Program-made: the position numbers and the translations under genes
Part shown: piece by piece, positions 43,796 to 52,769 of the stretch
How positions within the stretch are numbered: the stretch's first letter is position 1
Layout: each line of letters begins with the position of its first letter
NCBI GenBank assembly: GCA_013822245.1
Contig: PNKE01000047.1
Coordinates: 1 to 64,000 of the forward strand
DNA from: Candidatus Solibacter sp.
Lineage (GTDB): Bacteria; Acidobacteriota; Terriglobia; Bryobacterales; Bryobacteraceae
Length of the DNA stretch: 64,000 nt
Reading direction: 5' to 3'
Notes under the pieces: model-generated
What the model was told of the DNA's origin: nothing
The model's database searches: none
What the model saw: only the letters and a program-made list of their open reading frames with translations

Positions 43796-45715
43796 ATGTT
43801 AAATCCTGGTCTGATGAAGGGCGCGTTGCGCGGAGCGGTGGCGGTTGCGGTACTGTCGGCGCCGGCCGGACTCGTTGCGCAGCAGAAGTACACGATTACT
43901 ACATTTGCCGGGACAGGGGTGGGGAAGTTTTCGGGAGATGCCGCGGCGGCCACGTCAGCCGAGATCAACAGCCCGTTTGGAATCGTGGTGAACAGCAGCG
44001 GCGTTGTGACATTCGCCGACCAGGTGAGCCACCGCATCCGCCGCATCAGCAGCGGCACCATCACGACGGTGGCCGGCAAGGGGCTGGCCGGGGCGCTGGG
44101 CCAAGCCGTCACCACGGCCACCGAAGCCACCATGACCTACCCCAGCGGGATCGCGCAGGACGCGGCGGGCAACGTTTTCTACTGCGACACCAACAACCAC
44201 GCCATTATTAAGGTTGCAACCGACGGCAAGATCTCGAAGGTGGCGGGCGAGGGCGTCAGCGGCTACAATTCGACGGACGAATACGACTCCACGAAGAGCG
44301 ACACGGAGAATGTCCTGGCAACGAGAGCCTTCCTGAACGCCCCGATCGGGGTTGCCGTTGCCAGCGACGGGACCATTTACATCGCCGACACCAAAAACCA
44401 CCGCATCCGCAGGGTGAACTCGAAGGGCTTCATCCAGACCATCGCCGGCACGGGCACGGCGGGGTGGTCCGGCGACGGCGGCAAGGCCACCGCGGCCAGG
44501 ATCAACAACCCGATGGGGATGTCGTTCGACGCGACGGGCAACCTCTATTTCGCCGACACCTTCAACCACCGCATCCGGAAGATCTCGCCCGACGGCATTA
44601 TCTCCGCCGTCGCCGGCCGGGGCAATCCGGGGTTTGCGGGCGATAACGGCGCGGCCGCCAACGCCAGGCTGTTCTATCCCAAGGGCGTCCACCATGGCCC
44701 CGACGGCCAGTTGTACGTCGCCGACACGTTCAACAGCCGCATCCGCGTGGTGGCTGCCGATGGCACGATCACGACGATCGCCGGCAACGGCAAGTTCGGT
44801 TTGAGCGGCGATGAGGGCGACTCGCGCACCGCGGAGCTGCGGTTCCCGAACGCGGTGGCGGTGGGCGCCGACGGCAAGGTTTACGTCAGCGACAGCCAGA
44901 ACAACAAGTTGCGGCTGCTGACGCCGGACGCGCCCGGACCGACGCTTGAGCAGCGGCCGGTCATCAGTTTCAACGGCGTCTCGACGCCGGCCGATTTCGG
45001 CGTTTCCGCGCCGTTCGCGCCCGGCTCATGGATGGAGATCCGGGGTATCCGGCTGGCGGGGGCTGAACGCGCCTGGCGGCAGGAAGACTTCCAGGACGGC
45101 ATGGCGCCGGTCTCACTGGCCGGAACGCGGGTGGTGGTGGACGGCATTGACGCCTATGTGGCTTATGTAAGCCCGGAGACCGTCCGTGTGCTGCTGCCGG
45201 ACTCGATCCCGCCGGGCAAACGGGAGGTCTTCGTGGAGACCGCCTTTGGGCGCAGCGACGCCTACAAGTTGACCATCGACGAAAGCAGCCCCCTGCTGAA
45301 CGCGCCCGCGCGCTTCGCCGTGGGCGGCCTGCAATACGCCTCGGCGGTGCTGGAGGACGGCAAGACGTTCGCGCTGCCGGAAGCCGCGGTGGAAGGCATC
45401 GAAAGCCGTCCGGCACGCGCGGGCGAGTTGGTCACATTCCACGGCATCGGCTTCGGGCCGGTGACGCCCGGCATCGTCAGCGGTCAACTGGTGACGGCCG
45501 AGAATTCGCTCGTGAGGCGCGTCGAGGTGCTGTTCGGCGAAACGCCGGCCGAGGTCAGGTCGGCGGGTCTGGCGCGTGGCGCGGTTGGCGTCTACCAGAT
45601 CAGCGTGGTTGTGCCGGCGGGCGTCGATGCCGCCGCCGCGCCGGTGACGGTGAAACTGGACGGCGAGCCGGCCAGGCAGCAGGTGGTGGTCGCAACCGCT
45701 CCGGCTGTCGAGTAA
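43796..45715 (+). CDS. Secreted NHL-repeat protein with Solibacter-type C-terminal domain
   Basis: An exported protein of about 639 residues. The signal sequence (MKGALRGAVAVAVLSAPAG) is preceded by a few residues from ATG 43796. At least five NHL-type beta-propeller blades follow, each with a pattern like NHRIRRISSG..ITTVAGKG and GNVFYCDTNNHAI. The C-terminal 250 residues resemble the Solibacter uncharacterised domain TIGR03437 (FHGIGFGPVTPGIVSGQL, GVYQISVVVPAGV). Such proteins are numerous in Solibacter; the propeller is a likely binding platform. A strong hairpin closes the gene. Confidence 0.88.
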   Translation: MLNPGLMKGALRGAVAVAVLSAPAGLVAQQKYTITTFAGTGVGKFSGDAAAATSAEINSPFGIVVNSSGVVTFADQVSHRIRRISSGTITTVAGKGLAGALGQAVTTATEATMTYPSGIAQDAAGNVFYCDTNNHAIIKVATDGKISKVAGEGVSGYNSTDEYDSTKSDTENVLATRAFLNAPIGVAVASDGTIYIADTKNHRIRRVNSKGFIQTIAGTGTAGWSGDGGKATAARINNPMGMSFDATGNLYFADTFNHRIRKISPDGIISAVAGRGNPGFAGDNGAAANARLFYPKGVHHGPDGQLYVADTFNSRIRVVAADGTITTIAGNGKFGLSGDEGDSRTAELRFPNAVAVGADGKVYVSDSQNNKLRLLTPDAPGPTLEQRPVISFNGVSTPADFGVSAPFAPGSWMEIRGIRLAGAERAWRQEDFQDGMAPVSLAGTRVVVDGIDAYVAYVSPETVRVLLPDSIPPGKREVFVETAFGRSDAYKLTIDESSPLLNAPARFAVGGLQYASAVLEDGKTFALPEAAVEGIESRPARAGELVTFHGIGFGPVTPGIVSGQLVTAENSLVRRVEVLFGETPAEVRSAGLARGAVGVYQISVVVPAGVDAAAAPVTVKLDGEPARQQVVVATAPAVE

Positions 45716-45741
45716 AGTCAACCACACAATTGGCTGAGTGA

Positions 45742-45766
45742 CGGTCCGGCAGCCGCTGCCGGACCG
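45742..45766 (+). terminator. Hairpin after NHL protein gene
   Basis: CGGTCCGGCAG and CTGCCGGACCG form a perfect 11-bp stem with a CCG loop. It is followed by ATTCATTT rather than a clean U-run, so terminator strength is moderate. Confidence 0.65.
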
Positions 45767-45850
45767 ATTCATTTCCAGCCGCGCCATGCGGCGCCATCCT
45801 CTCATCCGCCCCATGCGAGAATGAGGGTTCATCGCCATGGGGGTTCACCG

Positions 45851-46114
45851 ATGCTGCGGACAGCGGACTTTTTCGGAGACATTGACCTCGATCTGCTCTT
45901 CATCGCCGCGCGGCTCAAGGAGGCGCAACGGCTGGAAGGCGTGCTCGACGAGGCGGGCATTGACTATCTGATCGAGACCGACACCTACCGCGGCGGCTTC
46001 ATCTTCGTCAGCGAGCGCGTTGGAGCCTTCTTCTACTGCCGGGAGCAAGACACGGAACGGGCCCGCGCGGCGATGCGGGAGGGCGGGTTCAAGCCCTACA
46101 CGGTGAAGGAGTAA
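45851..46114 (+). CDS. Small DUF2007-like protein
   Basis: An 87-residue protein with ARLKEAQRLEGVLDEAGIDYLIETD, then FFYCREQDTERARAAMREGGF. This resembles DUF2007, a small ferredoxin-like domain thought to be a signalling module. I chose ATG 45851 (MLRTADFFG), since GGGGG lies 6 nt upstream; ATG 45821 would add 10 basic residues. It is isolated between two NHL genes and convergent with the second. Confidence 0.55.
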   Translation: MLRTADFFGDIDLDLLFIAARLKEAQRLEGVLDEAGIDYLIETDTYRGGFIFVSERVGAFFYCREQDTERARAAMREGGFKPYTVKE

Positions 46115-46181
46115 GGGCGCGCGGACGAGGCCGGCGCGGCCGGCGAAACGCGGCGGCTGTTGGGGTCCGGACCGCGCGGAC

Positions 46182-48944
46182 TCACTGGGCCAATCTGGGA
46201 TTGACCACCGGGATGTAAAAGTAGTTCGAGATCTGGAAGCTCTGGGCCACCCAGGCCGGGGTCCGGGGATTGGTGGGGATGTCGGTGTTCAACTCCAGAT
46301 GGACCTCGTAGACGCCCACCAGTCCCTTCACCAGGCCCGCGAACAGGACATTGGCGGTCTTGCCTCCGGCCATGGAGTTGGCGAACTCGGTGACGTCGTT
46401 TAAGTCGGGCCCCGCGTAGGGCATACCGGTCTTCATGGCATCGCGCGCCTCGTCGGGGCCAACCAGGCCCATGCCGGCCGCCAGCACGACGATGGTCTCG
46501 CCGGGGACGGCCGGGTTGTCCACGGTCACCTGGGCGCCGGCTTCGTTGGCGCAGCAGAGTTCGGTATTAAACGCGCTGATGATGACCGAACCGTCGATGA
46601 CGCTGCCGGAAGCGCCGTCGGAGGATTTGCCGCTGATGGGGATGCCGTTGCCGATGGGTCCGGGGATTTTGGCGCGGAGCCGGACGCGGGCGAAGGTGCC
46701 CGAGCCGAAAGCCTCGACCTCGGGGTCGGCGGCATTGATGAGGGCGATGAGGCCATCGCGGATGGAGGCCGTCGTGTCGCCGGCCTGGACGCGGTAGGCA
46801 TACTTCCGGTCACGGATGAAAATGCTGGCTTCATCGCCCGGCTGAGCCGTGCCGTCCACCGAAATCGTGCCGGTGGCGGCGGAGGAGAAGTGGTAGGCGA
46901 TGCCGGGCGCGGGCGGCAGGGAGGGGTCGGAAAAGACGCTCGGGTTCTGCTCGATGACGCGCACGGCGGCCGGGGTCGTGACCGTCACCCGGCCGTCGGC
47001 GCGAACCGTTCTGATAATGGCGCTGGCCGAGGTCGAACCGGTCATGACGACCGGCAACTGGCAGACGACGCGATCCGGCGCCACCAGGATCAGAGGAGCC
47101 CGGACGCCATCAAAGAAGACCTCGGTGTTGACGAGTTTGTAGGGCAGCGGCCTGTCCAGCGGCTGAACCGCGGAGGTGAAGTCGGCGAGATTTTCGCCGA
47201 GGATGGTGACCAGCCCGAAGGGCGCGACTCGGGCGGCGTCGTTGCCGCCGAGCAGGGTGGTGCCGGAAGTGGTGAGAGTGGTGAGGCTGGATGCGGGATC
47301 GAGCGAGGCGGCGAGGGAGACGTTGTTGCCGGGAGGCCCGGCGTTCCTGGCCTGGAACATGATGGCGTTGAAGTCGTAGTTTGGCGAGGCCAGGGCGAGC
47401 GGGTCGCCGCCGCCGCCGTTGATGGCGGCGATGAGGCGGTCGATGAGTGCCCGGATCGTGTCATCCTCGGCCACGGTGACGGTGTATGATTTCTCGGAAC
47501 CTTCCACCGAGTTATCGCCGATCTTGATGGTCGCCTTTTCCTTGGCCTTGAGCGTTCCGGCGACGACGATATAGCCCTGGGCGAAAACCTCGGGGCTGGC
47601 GGCGTTACGGACGGCGGTGAGCGGCAGGTGGTAATCGGCGGGCGTATAGAGCAGGACGCGGCGGTTGAAGGCGTCGGCGACGTAGAGGTTGGCGCCGTCC
47701 CAGGCGAGGGCGCCGGGCGTACGGAAGGAGTCGGTCGAGGCGACGCGGTCCGGTTCGGCGGAGTCCGATGCCTGGTTGAGGGCGTCGCCCTGCTGGCCGA
47801 GCACGGCGTCGGCGGCGAAGCCATTTCCGCTGGGGATGGAGTTGTAGACCAGGACGCGGTCGTTGCCGGAATCAGAGACGTAGAGCCGCTGGCCGTCGGA
47901 GAGCGCGAAACGGGGCATGGACATCGAGCGGCCGCAGAGAGCCGGGTAGGCGGCGTTGCCATCCGCGCCGGTCCCGGTCGACTGGCAGAGTTTTTCGACG
48001 TTATTGCTCAGATACGAGGTCATGTCGGGCTGGCCGACGACGACGTCGGCCGCCTTGCCATTCTGGGTGGGAATGGTGTTCCAGATCAGGACGCGGCTCA
48101 GGCCGAGGTCGGCGACAAAGAGGCGGCGGCCGTCGGTGGAGACCGAGACGGGATGGCGCATGGTGTCGGCGCGGGCCACGGGCACCAGGGCCAGCGAGGT
48201 TTGCTGATCGGAATTGAAGTCCTTCTGGCCGAGGACGAGTTTGGCGTCCGGATTATTCTGGGTCACAACGCCGTAGAAGAGGATGCGGCTGTTCTGCGTG
48301 TCGGCGACCCAGAGGCCGTCGGCATCGTCGAGCCAGACGCCCTGAGGGCCGCGCAGGGTCCTGGAAGTGAGTGCCCTGGTGGCGGCGCCCCTGGTGAAAT
48401 CGGCGTGGCCGACGACGAAATCGGCGGGCGCTTCGTTCGAGGTTGGCAGCGAGCGCCAGATGAGGACGCGGTTGTTGTCGGTATCGGCGACGGCCAGCAT
48501 GCGGCCGTTGTAGGCCACCCCCAGCGGGCGGTTCAGCGTGGACTGGGCGATAGCGCGGGGGAAATCGACCTTGGCGAAGTCGGGCTGGCCGAGCACGCTG
48601 GTGGCCTTGCCGATGCAGGCCGGGCAACGGGTATCGTTTTGCGGGAACGCGTCATAGGGGCTGAGGACCTGGCTGGAGAGGTCGCGATAGACCAGGACGC
48701 GGTTGTTATTGGGCAGGGCGCCGACACGGTTGGAATCGGCCACCACGAGCGTATTGCCGCCGTAGGCGACGCCGTTGAGAGCGCCGAGCAGAACATCGGA
48801 CGCTCCGGGATCGCCGGCGCCAAAAGGCTTCTGACCAATCACGAGCCGGGCCGCCTGGCCGGTGGCGAACTGCTGAGCAGCAGCGGGACCGGACAAAGCC
48901 AGGGCGGCGAGCACAATCGGGGCTAACCACTTCTTCATAGGCAT
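46182..48944 (-). CDS. Secreted NHL-repeat protein with duplicated insert domain
   Basis: An exported protein of about 920 residues. The signal peptide (MKKWLAPIVLAALALSG) precedes NHL-type blades with NNNRVLVYRDL, DTDNNRVLIWRSL, DTQNSRILFYG, DLGLSRVLIWN and DSGNDRVLVYN. A Solibacter-type C-terminal region follows, interrupted by two related 120-residue inserts (starting near KATIKIGDNSVEG and ISVDGTAQPGDEA). Each has the pattern Y..TVAEDDTIRALIDRLIAAIN then a GN.I or NNVSL strand. The start is ATG 48944 or 48938. It is convergent with the DUF2007-like gene. Confidence 0.85.
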   Translation of the reverse strand: MPMKKWLAPIVLAALALSGPAAAQQFATGQAARLVIGQKPFGAGDPGASDVLLGALNGVAYGGNTLVVADSNRVGALPNNNRVLVYRDLSSQVLSPYDAFPQNDTRCPACIGKATSVLGQPDFAKVDFPRAIAQSTLNRPLGVAYNGRMLAVADTDNNRVLIWRSLPTSNEAPADFVVGHADFTRGAATRALTSRTLRGPQGVWLDDADGLWVADTQNSRILFYGVVTQNNPDAKLVLGQKDFNSDQQTSLALVPVARADTMRHPVSVSTDGRRLFVADLGLSRVLIWNTIPTQNGKAADVVVGQPDMTSYLSNNVEKLCQSTGTGADGNAAYPALCGRSMSMPRFALSDGQRLYVSDSGNDRVLVYNSIPSGNGFAADAVLGQQGDALNQASDSAEPDRVASTDSFRTPGALAWDGANLYVADAFNRRVLLYTPADYHLPLTAVRNAASPEVFAQGYIVVAGTLKAKEKATIKIGDNSVEGSEKSYTVTVAEDDTIRALIDRLIAAINGGGGDPLALASPNYDFNAIMFQARNAGPPGNNVSLAASLDPASSLTTLTTSGTTLLGGNDAARVAPFGLVTILGENLADFTSAVQPLDRPLPYKLVNTEVFFDGVRAPLILVAPDRVVCQLPVVMTGSTSASAIIRTVRADGRVTVTTPAAVRVIEQNPSVFSDPSLPPAPGIAYHFSSAATGTISVDGTAQPGDEASIFIRDRKYAYRVQAGDTTASIRDGLIALINAADPEVEAFGSGTFARVRLRAKIPGPIGNGIPISGKSSDGASGSVIDGSVIISAFNTELCCANEAGAQVTVDNPAVPGETIVVLAAGMGLVGPDEARDAMKTGMPYAGPDLNDVTEFANSMAGGKTANVLFAGLVKGLVGVYEVHLELNTDIPTNPRTPAWVAQSFQISNYFYIPVVNPRLAQ

Positions 48945-49069
48945 GGAATTAAGCAAACTCCAAGTATATCAACCGGACAGGGTGAACAGGGCGCGCATGG
49001 GGCGCTTTGGCTCATTCCGGCGCAGCCTTCATCGACGGCTAGACGCGGCGGCGGGCGGACGGGTTTCGC

Positions 49070-50905
49070 TCACCAGAGGTAGCCGCGGGCGGTCTGGCGG
49101 CGGGCGAAGCTGTCGAGCACGTGGACCACGCGAATGCGTTTCAGCCTTGAAGGCGACAACTGGCCGGCGGGGACGTAGAGGATGTTCCTGCCGAGGTGGG
49201 CGGCGACTGACTTGAAGATGGAGCGCGGCGGTTTGGATGCGACGTAAACGACGTGGCGTTCGAGCGAGTAGTCCAGCGCGGAGAGCAGGAGGCGTTCGGA
49301 GTGCGATTCGGCGAAATCGTAGTCCGGGTCGTTCCAGATGTCGTACATCCGGCGCGGGGGCAGGGTCATCATCAACCCGCCGTATTCGGCGCGGCCGATG
49401 CCTGGGCCGACCATGTGGCTAAAGGGCTGGGTGGAGTAGAAGGCCATGTCGCTTTCGTTCTGATGCTCGCCGAGCCAGGTGGTGAGGAAGCCGTAGCGCT
49501 CGTCGTTGTCCTGGTCGAAGATGATCACGACGGCGCCGGCGTTGCCGGAGAGGCGTTCGTGGCGGCGGACGAAGATCCTGCCCTCATACCAGTTGCGGAT
49601 GGTTTCGCGGATGTCGACGCCGTCGAGCATGGAGGTGGTGAACGGCTCGACGCGGGTGAGTTCCTCGCTGACGAGGGATTTTGCCTTCTGTTTGACGAAG
49701 CGGCCGAACTCCTCGATGACGAGGTCCTCGGGCGGGTAGCTGCAGATGGCCGAGCCGTCGATCTGGCTGGCCCACTCGCCGGGCGAGGATTCCTTGGGCC
49801 GGGGCTTGAGGCCCCTGGGCATGAGGCGGCGCTTCATCCGGGGCAGGCGGCGGCGGAGTTTCATGCGGCGGGTGTTGATCCAGATCTCCTCGGCGGAGAT
49901 GCGGGTGGTGGGGATTTCGGCCGATTCCTGCTGCCAGGGCCAGACGCCGGCGAGGCGCCAGAGTTCCCAGGCGTAGTTATCGTCGATGACGGCGCGGGCG
50001 GCGGTGGCGAGGTCGTAGAGCGAGGCGACGAGCTGCTGGTCGAGGTGGGCGAGATTACGGGAGTAGCGGGCCAGGGCGCGGCGGTGCCAGTGGGCGAGGC
50101 GGTCGCCGGTCTGGGCTTCGTAGTCCTTTTCGGCATCGCGGAGCAGATCGAACTGGATGCGGCGGCGGTCGAGGAAGTTGGCGGCGCCGGGTTGGAGGCG
50201 GAAGCGTTCGTAGCGTTCCTGGAGGAAGGGCATCTCGGAGGTGATCTGGGCGAGGCAATCCGGATGGGGGTGGACGAGTTCAGCCTCTTGAGGCGACTTG
50301 CGGCGCGGGGGACGATCCTGTGGGGATTCCATGGCGTCGAGGACGGCATCGAGCATGTTGAGGGAGACGACGGCCAGGACGGGCTTGCCGGGATCGGAGC
50401 CTTGGAGGCGCCAGGCCATGGCGGCGGCATGGGAGTCGATTTCATCGTTGCGCGGACGGGGGTGGACGCGGTAGGCGTCGACGTAGGCCTGATAGGAGAC
50501 CGAGCGCAGGGCGTGGGAGTCGGGGTAGGCGTCCTGGAGGTGGGGGCGGTCGATGGAGTCGGGCTCGATGAAGAGGGCTTCGGAGCCGATTTCGCGGGCG
50601 GTGCGGAGGGCTTCGATGAAGGGGTCGGCGGGTTCGACGACGACATAGACGGCGCGGTCGGATTCCGAGTCCTCGGGGTAGACGATGACGGTGAGGCGCG
50701 GCAGGCGGGCGATGGCGTCGATATAGCACTGACGGAGCCAGCCGGGCAGTTCGACGGCGACCACGGCGGGACGATTTTCGAGGATGCGGCGGCGGACTTC
50801 GAGGGCAAACTCCATGCGGCCGGGGACGACGGGGACATAGGAAATGTGGCCGCGCGCGAGGCTGGAGAAGTCGAAGGCGGAGATGTCAACCGGTCCGTCG
50901 GGCAT
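49070..50905 (-). CDS. Large unrecognised protein coupled to MoxR-type ATPase
   Basis: A 611-residue cytoplasmic protein with no signal peptide. The N-terminal part (about 20-110: SYVPVVPGRMEFALEVRRRI, PAVVAVELPGW) has a beta-alpha pattern that recalls the TraB/TIKI-like fold and the DUF5682 partners of MoxR ATPases; this is by eye, not by search. A very basic segment follows in the middle (RRMKLRRRLPRMKRRLMPRG). The C-terminal half has alternating strands (AVVIIFDQDND, HVVYVASKPPRSIF). Its start overlaps the MoxR gene by 20 bp, with GGAGG in the upstream coding region. No VWA domain is present. Confidence 0.7.
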   Translation of the reverse strand: MPDGPVDISAFDFSSLARGHISYVPVVPGRMEFALEVRRRILENRPAVVAVELPGWLRQCYIDAIARLPRLTVIVYPEDSESDRAVYVVVEPADPFIEALRTAREIGSEALFIEPDSIDRPHLQDAYPDSHALRSVSYQAYVDAYRVHPRPRNDEIDSHAAAMAWRLQGSDPGKPVLAVVSLNMLDAVLDAMESPQDRPPRRKSPQEAELVHPHPDCLAQITSEMPFLQERYERFRLQPGAANFLDRRRIQFDLLRDAEKDYEAQTGDRLAHWHRRALARYSRNLAHLDQQLVASLYDLATAARAVIDDNYAWELWRLAGVWPWQQESAEIPTTRISAEEIWINTRRMKLRRRLPRMKRRLMPRGLKPRPKESSPGEWASQIDGSAICSYPPEDLVIEEFGRFVKQKAKSLVSEELTRVEPFTTSMLDGVDIRETIRNWYEGRIFVRRHERLSGNAGAVVIIFDQDNDERYGFLTTWLGEHQNESDMAFYSTQPFSHMVGPGIGRAEYGGLMMTLPPRRMYDIWNDPDYDFAESHSERLLLSALDYSLERHVVYVASKPPRSIFKSVAAHLGRNILYVPAGQLSPSRLKRIRVVHVLDSFARRQTARGYLW

Positions 50906-51725
50906 ACCGCAAGGCCTCCTCGCCGAGGATGTGGCGGACCGAGAAGCCCAGCGCCACGGGCAGGCCGCCGGCCAGCACGGGTTCGACCATCAACTTCATG
51001 GCATAGCGGCCGATGTTGATGCCGTCGCGGACGGTATAGCGTTCCTCGGAGGCGTGGGCGTGCTGGAGGAAGTCGACGATATAGTCCAGGACGCGCTCGT
51101 CGGCGAAGGGGAGGTTTTCGCGGAGGATCATCATCTCTTCGTCGCGTTCGGGGAAGTCGATGAGGATCTGGGGCTGGAGGCGGGAGTGGATGTATTCGGG
51201 CAGGTCGAAGGTGGAGGAGTCGTCGTTCATGGTGGCGACGATGCGGAACAGGGGGTGGGCCTTGATCTTGATGCCGGCGACGATGCTTTCGACGTAACGG
51301 CGGCCGTCGAGCAGCGGGGCGAGGCTGGCCCAGCTCTTTTCCGACATACGGTTGCCTTCGTCGAGGATGGCGACGCCGCCGCGGAGCATGGCGGAGACCA
51401 GCGGGCTGGCGACGTAGCGGAGGGATTGGGGACCGTCGATGACGGGCTGGACGATGAGGTCCTCGGGGCGGGTGTCGACGGTGGCCTGCATGACGTAGGT
51501 CTCGCGGCCGAGGCGCTGGGCGGCGGCATAGGCGAGCGTGGTCTTGCCGACGCCGGGTTTGCCGATGAGACGGGGGTTCATGGGCAGGTCGGCGTGGTCG
51601 ACGACGAGCCACGCGGCCAGCAGTTGGCGCATGACCTCTTCCTGGCCGACCCAGCGGACGGGCATTTCGTCAGGGTGGGCGAGATGGAGCGTTACGCCTT
51701 CGATATCAACAACCATACCGTTCAT
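50886..51725 (-). CDS. MoxR-type AAA+ ATPase
   Basis: A 279-residue AAA+ ATPase. Walker A GKPGVGKT is at 55-62, Walker B GGVAILDEGNRM at 116-127, and the sensor-1 motif IVATMNDDS near 163. Arg182 in SRLQPQ is a candidate Arg finger. This is the MoxR/RavA type, which usually assembles or remodels protein complexes with a VWA partner. Here the partner is the overlapping 611-residue protein. I placed the start at ATG 51725; longer readings run into a low-complexity GC shadow. The divergent zinc-ribbon gene starts 21 bp away. Confidence 0.85.
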   Translation of the reverse strand: MNGMVVDIEGVTLHLAHPDEMPVRWVGQEEVMRQLLAAWLVVDHADLPMNPRLIGKPGVGKTTLAYAAAQRLGRETYVMQATVDTRPEDLIVQPVIDGPQSLRYVASPLVSAMLRGGVAILDEGNRMSEKSWASLAPLLDGRRYVESIVAGIKIKAHPLFRIVATMNDDSSTFDLPEYIHSRLQPQILIDFPERDEEMMILRENLPFADERVLDYIVDFLQHAHASEERYTVRDGINIGRYAMKLMVEPVLAGGLPVALGFSVRHILGEEALRYARRTG

Positions 51726-51746
51726 TGTGCTAAAACAGGCGCCAGA

Positions 51747-52397
51747 ATGCCTATTAGAAAATGCGCGGGGTGCGGCGAGGAAAGCCGCCAGGAGAGCGTC
51801 CATGTCCCCGAGGGCGGGGGCGCGCCGGATCTGGATACGAGGCCGGGGGGCGAGGCGAGGGCGGCGCTGGAGCGTTGGGTGGAGGTGTGTCCGGGGTGCG
51901 GGCTGGCGGCGCCGGAGATTGAAGCGGCGGTGGAGGGGGTGGGCGAACTGGTGCGATCGGAGGAGTTTCCGAGGGGCGAGCATCCGTTCCGGAGGCAGTC
52001 GTGGCTGTTGGATCAGTTGGGGCAACATGCCGATGCGGGATGGTCGGAGCTGTATCTAGCGTGGCATTGCGACGATGCGGGGGACAGGGCGGGGGCGGCC
52101 GGGGCGCGGATGCGGGCGATCACGTGCTGGCAGCACGGCAAGAGCCACGGGCAGAACTTCTGCGACTCGATGGGCGAGGAGTTTGCGCTGGCGGCCGACG
52201 TGTGCCGGCGGGCGGGGCTGTTCGACGAGGCGGGGGAGACGGGGCTGGCGGGGCTGGAGTTGGAGGGGTTGCCGCCGGTGGTGGAGGAGGTTTTGCGATT
52301 CCAGTTGACGCTGGCGCAGAGGAGAGACGACGGGGCGCATACGGTGGCGGAGTTGAGGCAGGCGCCGCAGGGCGGGACGAGGGTGAGGCTGGATTGA
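51747..52397 (+). CDS. Zinc-ribbon/TPR-like protein (DUF2225-like), divergent from MoxR gene
   Basis: A 216-residue cytoplasmic protein. Two CxxC pairs (Cys6/Cys9 and Cys48/Cys51) form a probable zinc ribbon. A helical part follows with LYLAWHCDDAGDRAGAAGAR and a segment around CQHGKSHGQNFCDSMG. This resembles DUF2225. The ATG at 51747 is preceded by an extended -10 (TGC then TAAAAC at 51731). It is divergent from moxR with a 21-bp gap, which argues for joint regulation. The role is unknown. Confidence 0.65.
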   Translation: MPIRKCAGCGEESRQESVHVPEGGGAPDLDTRPGGEARAALERWVEVCPGCGLAAPEIEAAVEGVGELVRSEEFPRGEHPFRRQSWLLDQLGQHADAGWSELYLAWHCDDAGDRAGAAGARMRAITCWQHGKSHGQNFCDSMGEEFALAADVCRRAGLFDEAGETGLAGLELEGLPPVVEEVLRFQLTLAQRRDDGAHTVAELRQAPQGGTRVRLD

Positions 52398-52528
52398 GGG
52401 ACTGGCGAAACGAAATGCGGGGGCCACGCCGGGGTGACGTGAGGGGCTCGGAGGAGGGGGCGGAAAAAGTTGACCAAACGAACTCCATGCTGGTTAAGTC
52501 CTTTGTTATCAATGTGTCGATTTATGAC

Positions 52529-52576
52529 TGCGGAGAATTTCACGTAAGATTCCACGGAGGCGGGGTGCGGGCGGAG
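52529..52576. repeat. 48-bp direct repeat, copy 1
   Basis: Begins TGCGGAGAATTTCACGTA and ends GTGCGGGCGGAG. Matches copy 2 at 47 of 48 positions (A instead of G near the middle). Confidence 0.9.
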
Positions 52577-52629
52577 GCGGGAGGCGGGCGGCTCACGGGT
52601 GAGGAGGACGACTGGCGGCGGGACGGCGA

Positions 52630-52677
52630 TGCGGAGAATTTCACGTAGGATTCCACGGAGGCGGGGTGCGGGCGGAG
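52630..52677. repeat. 48-bp direct repeat, copy 2
   Basis: Starts 101 bp after copy 1. The sequences on either side differ, so it is not a simple tandem array. Confidence 0.9.
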
Positions 52678-52769
52678 TGAGGGCCGGCGGCGGGTTTGAG
52701 GACGGCGGACGCAAGGGATATGCGCGGGGCGAGGCCGCGGACACGGAGGGCAGGGGCGGCGGCGAGGAG

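Larger units (their letters stand above)
52398..52769. other. 372-bp non-coding region with direct repeat
   Basis: No supportable gene was found here. The stretch contains an AT-richer segment (about 52465-52530) and two copies of a 48-bp direct repeat. It separates the MoxR-linked locus from the convergent DUF1501 gene. Confidence 0.6.

Noticed and set aside
49253-51019. Plus-strand frame of 588 residues opposite the 611-aa protein and MoxR gene
   Set aside because: Low-complexity composition, and the opposite strand has Walker motifs and a coupled start.
52529-52677. Possible CRISPR array
   Set aside because: Only two copies with a single 53-bp spacer, no Cas genes, and repeat length and composition do not fit.
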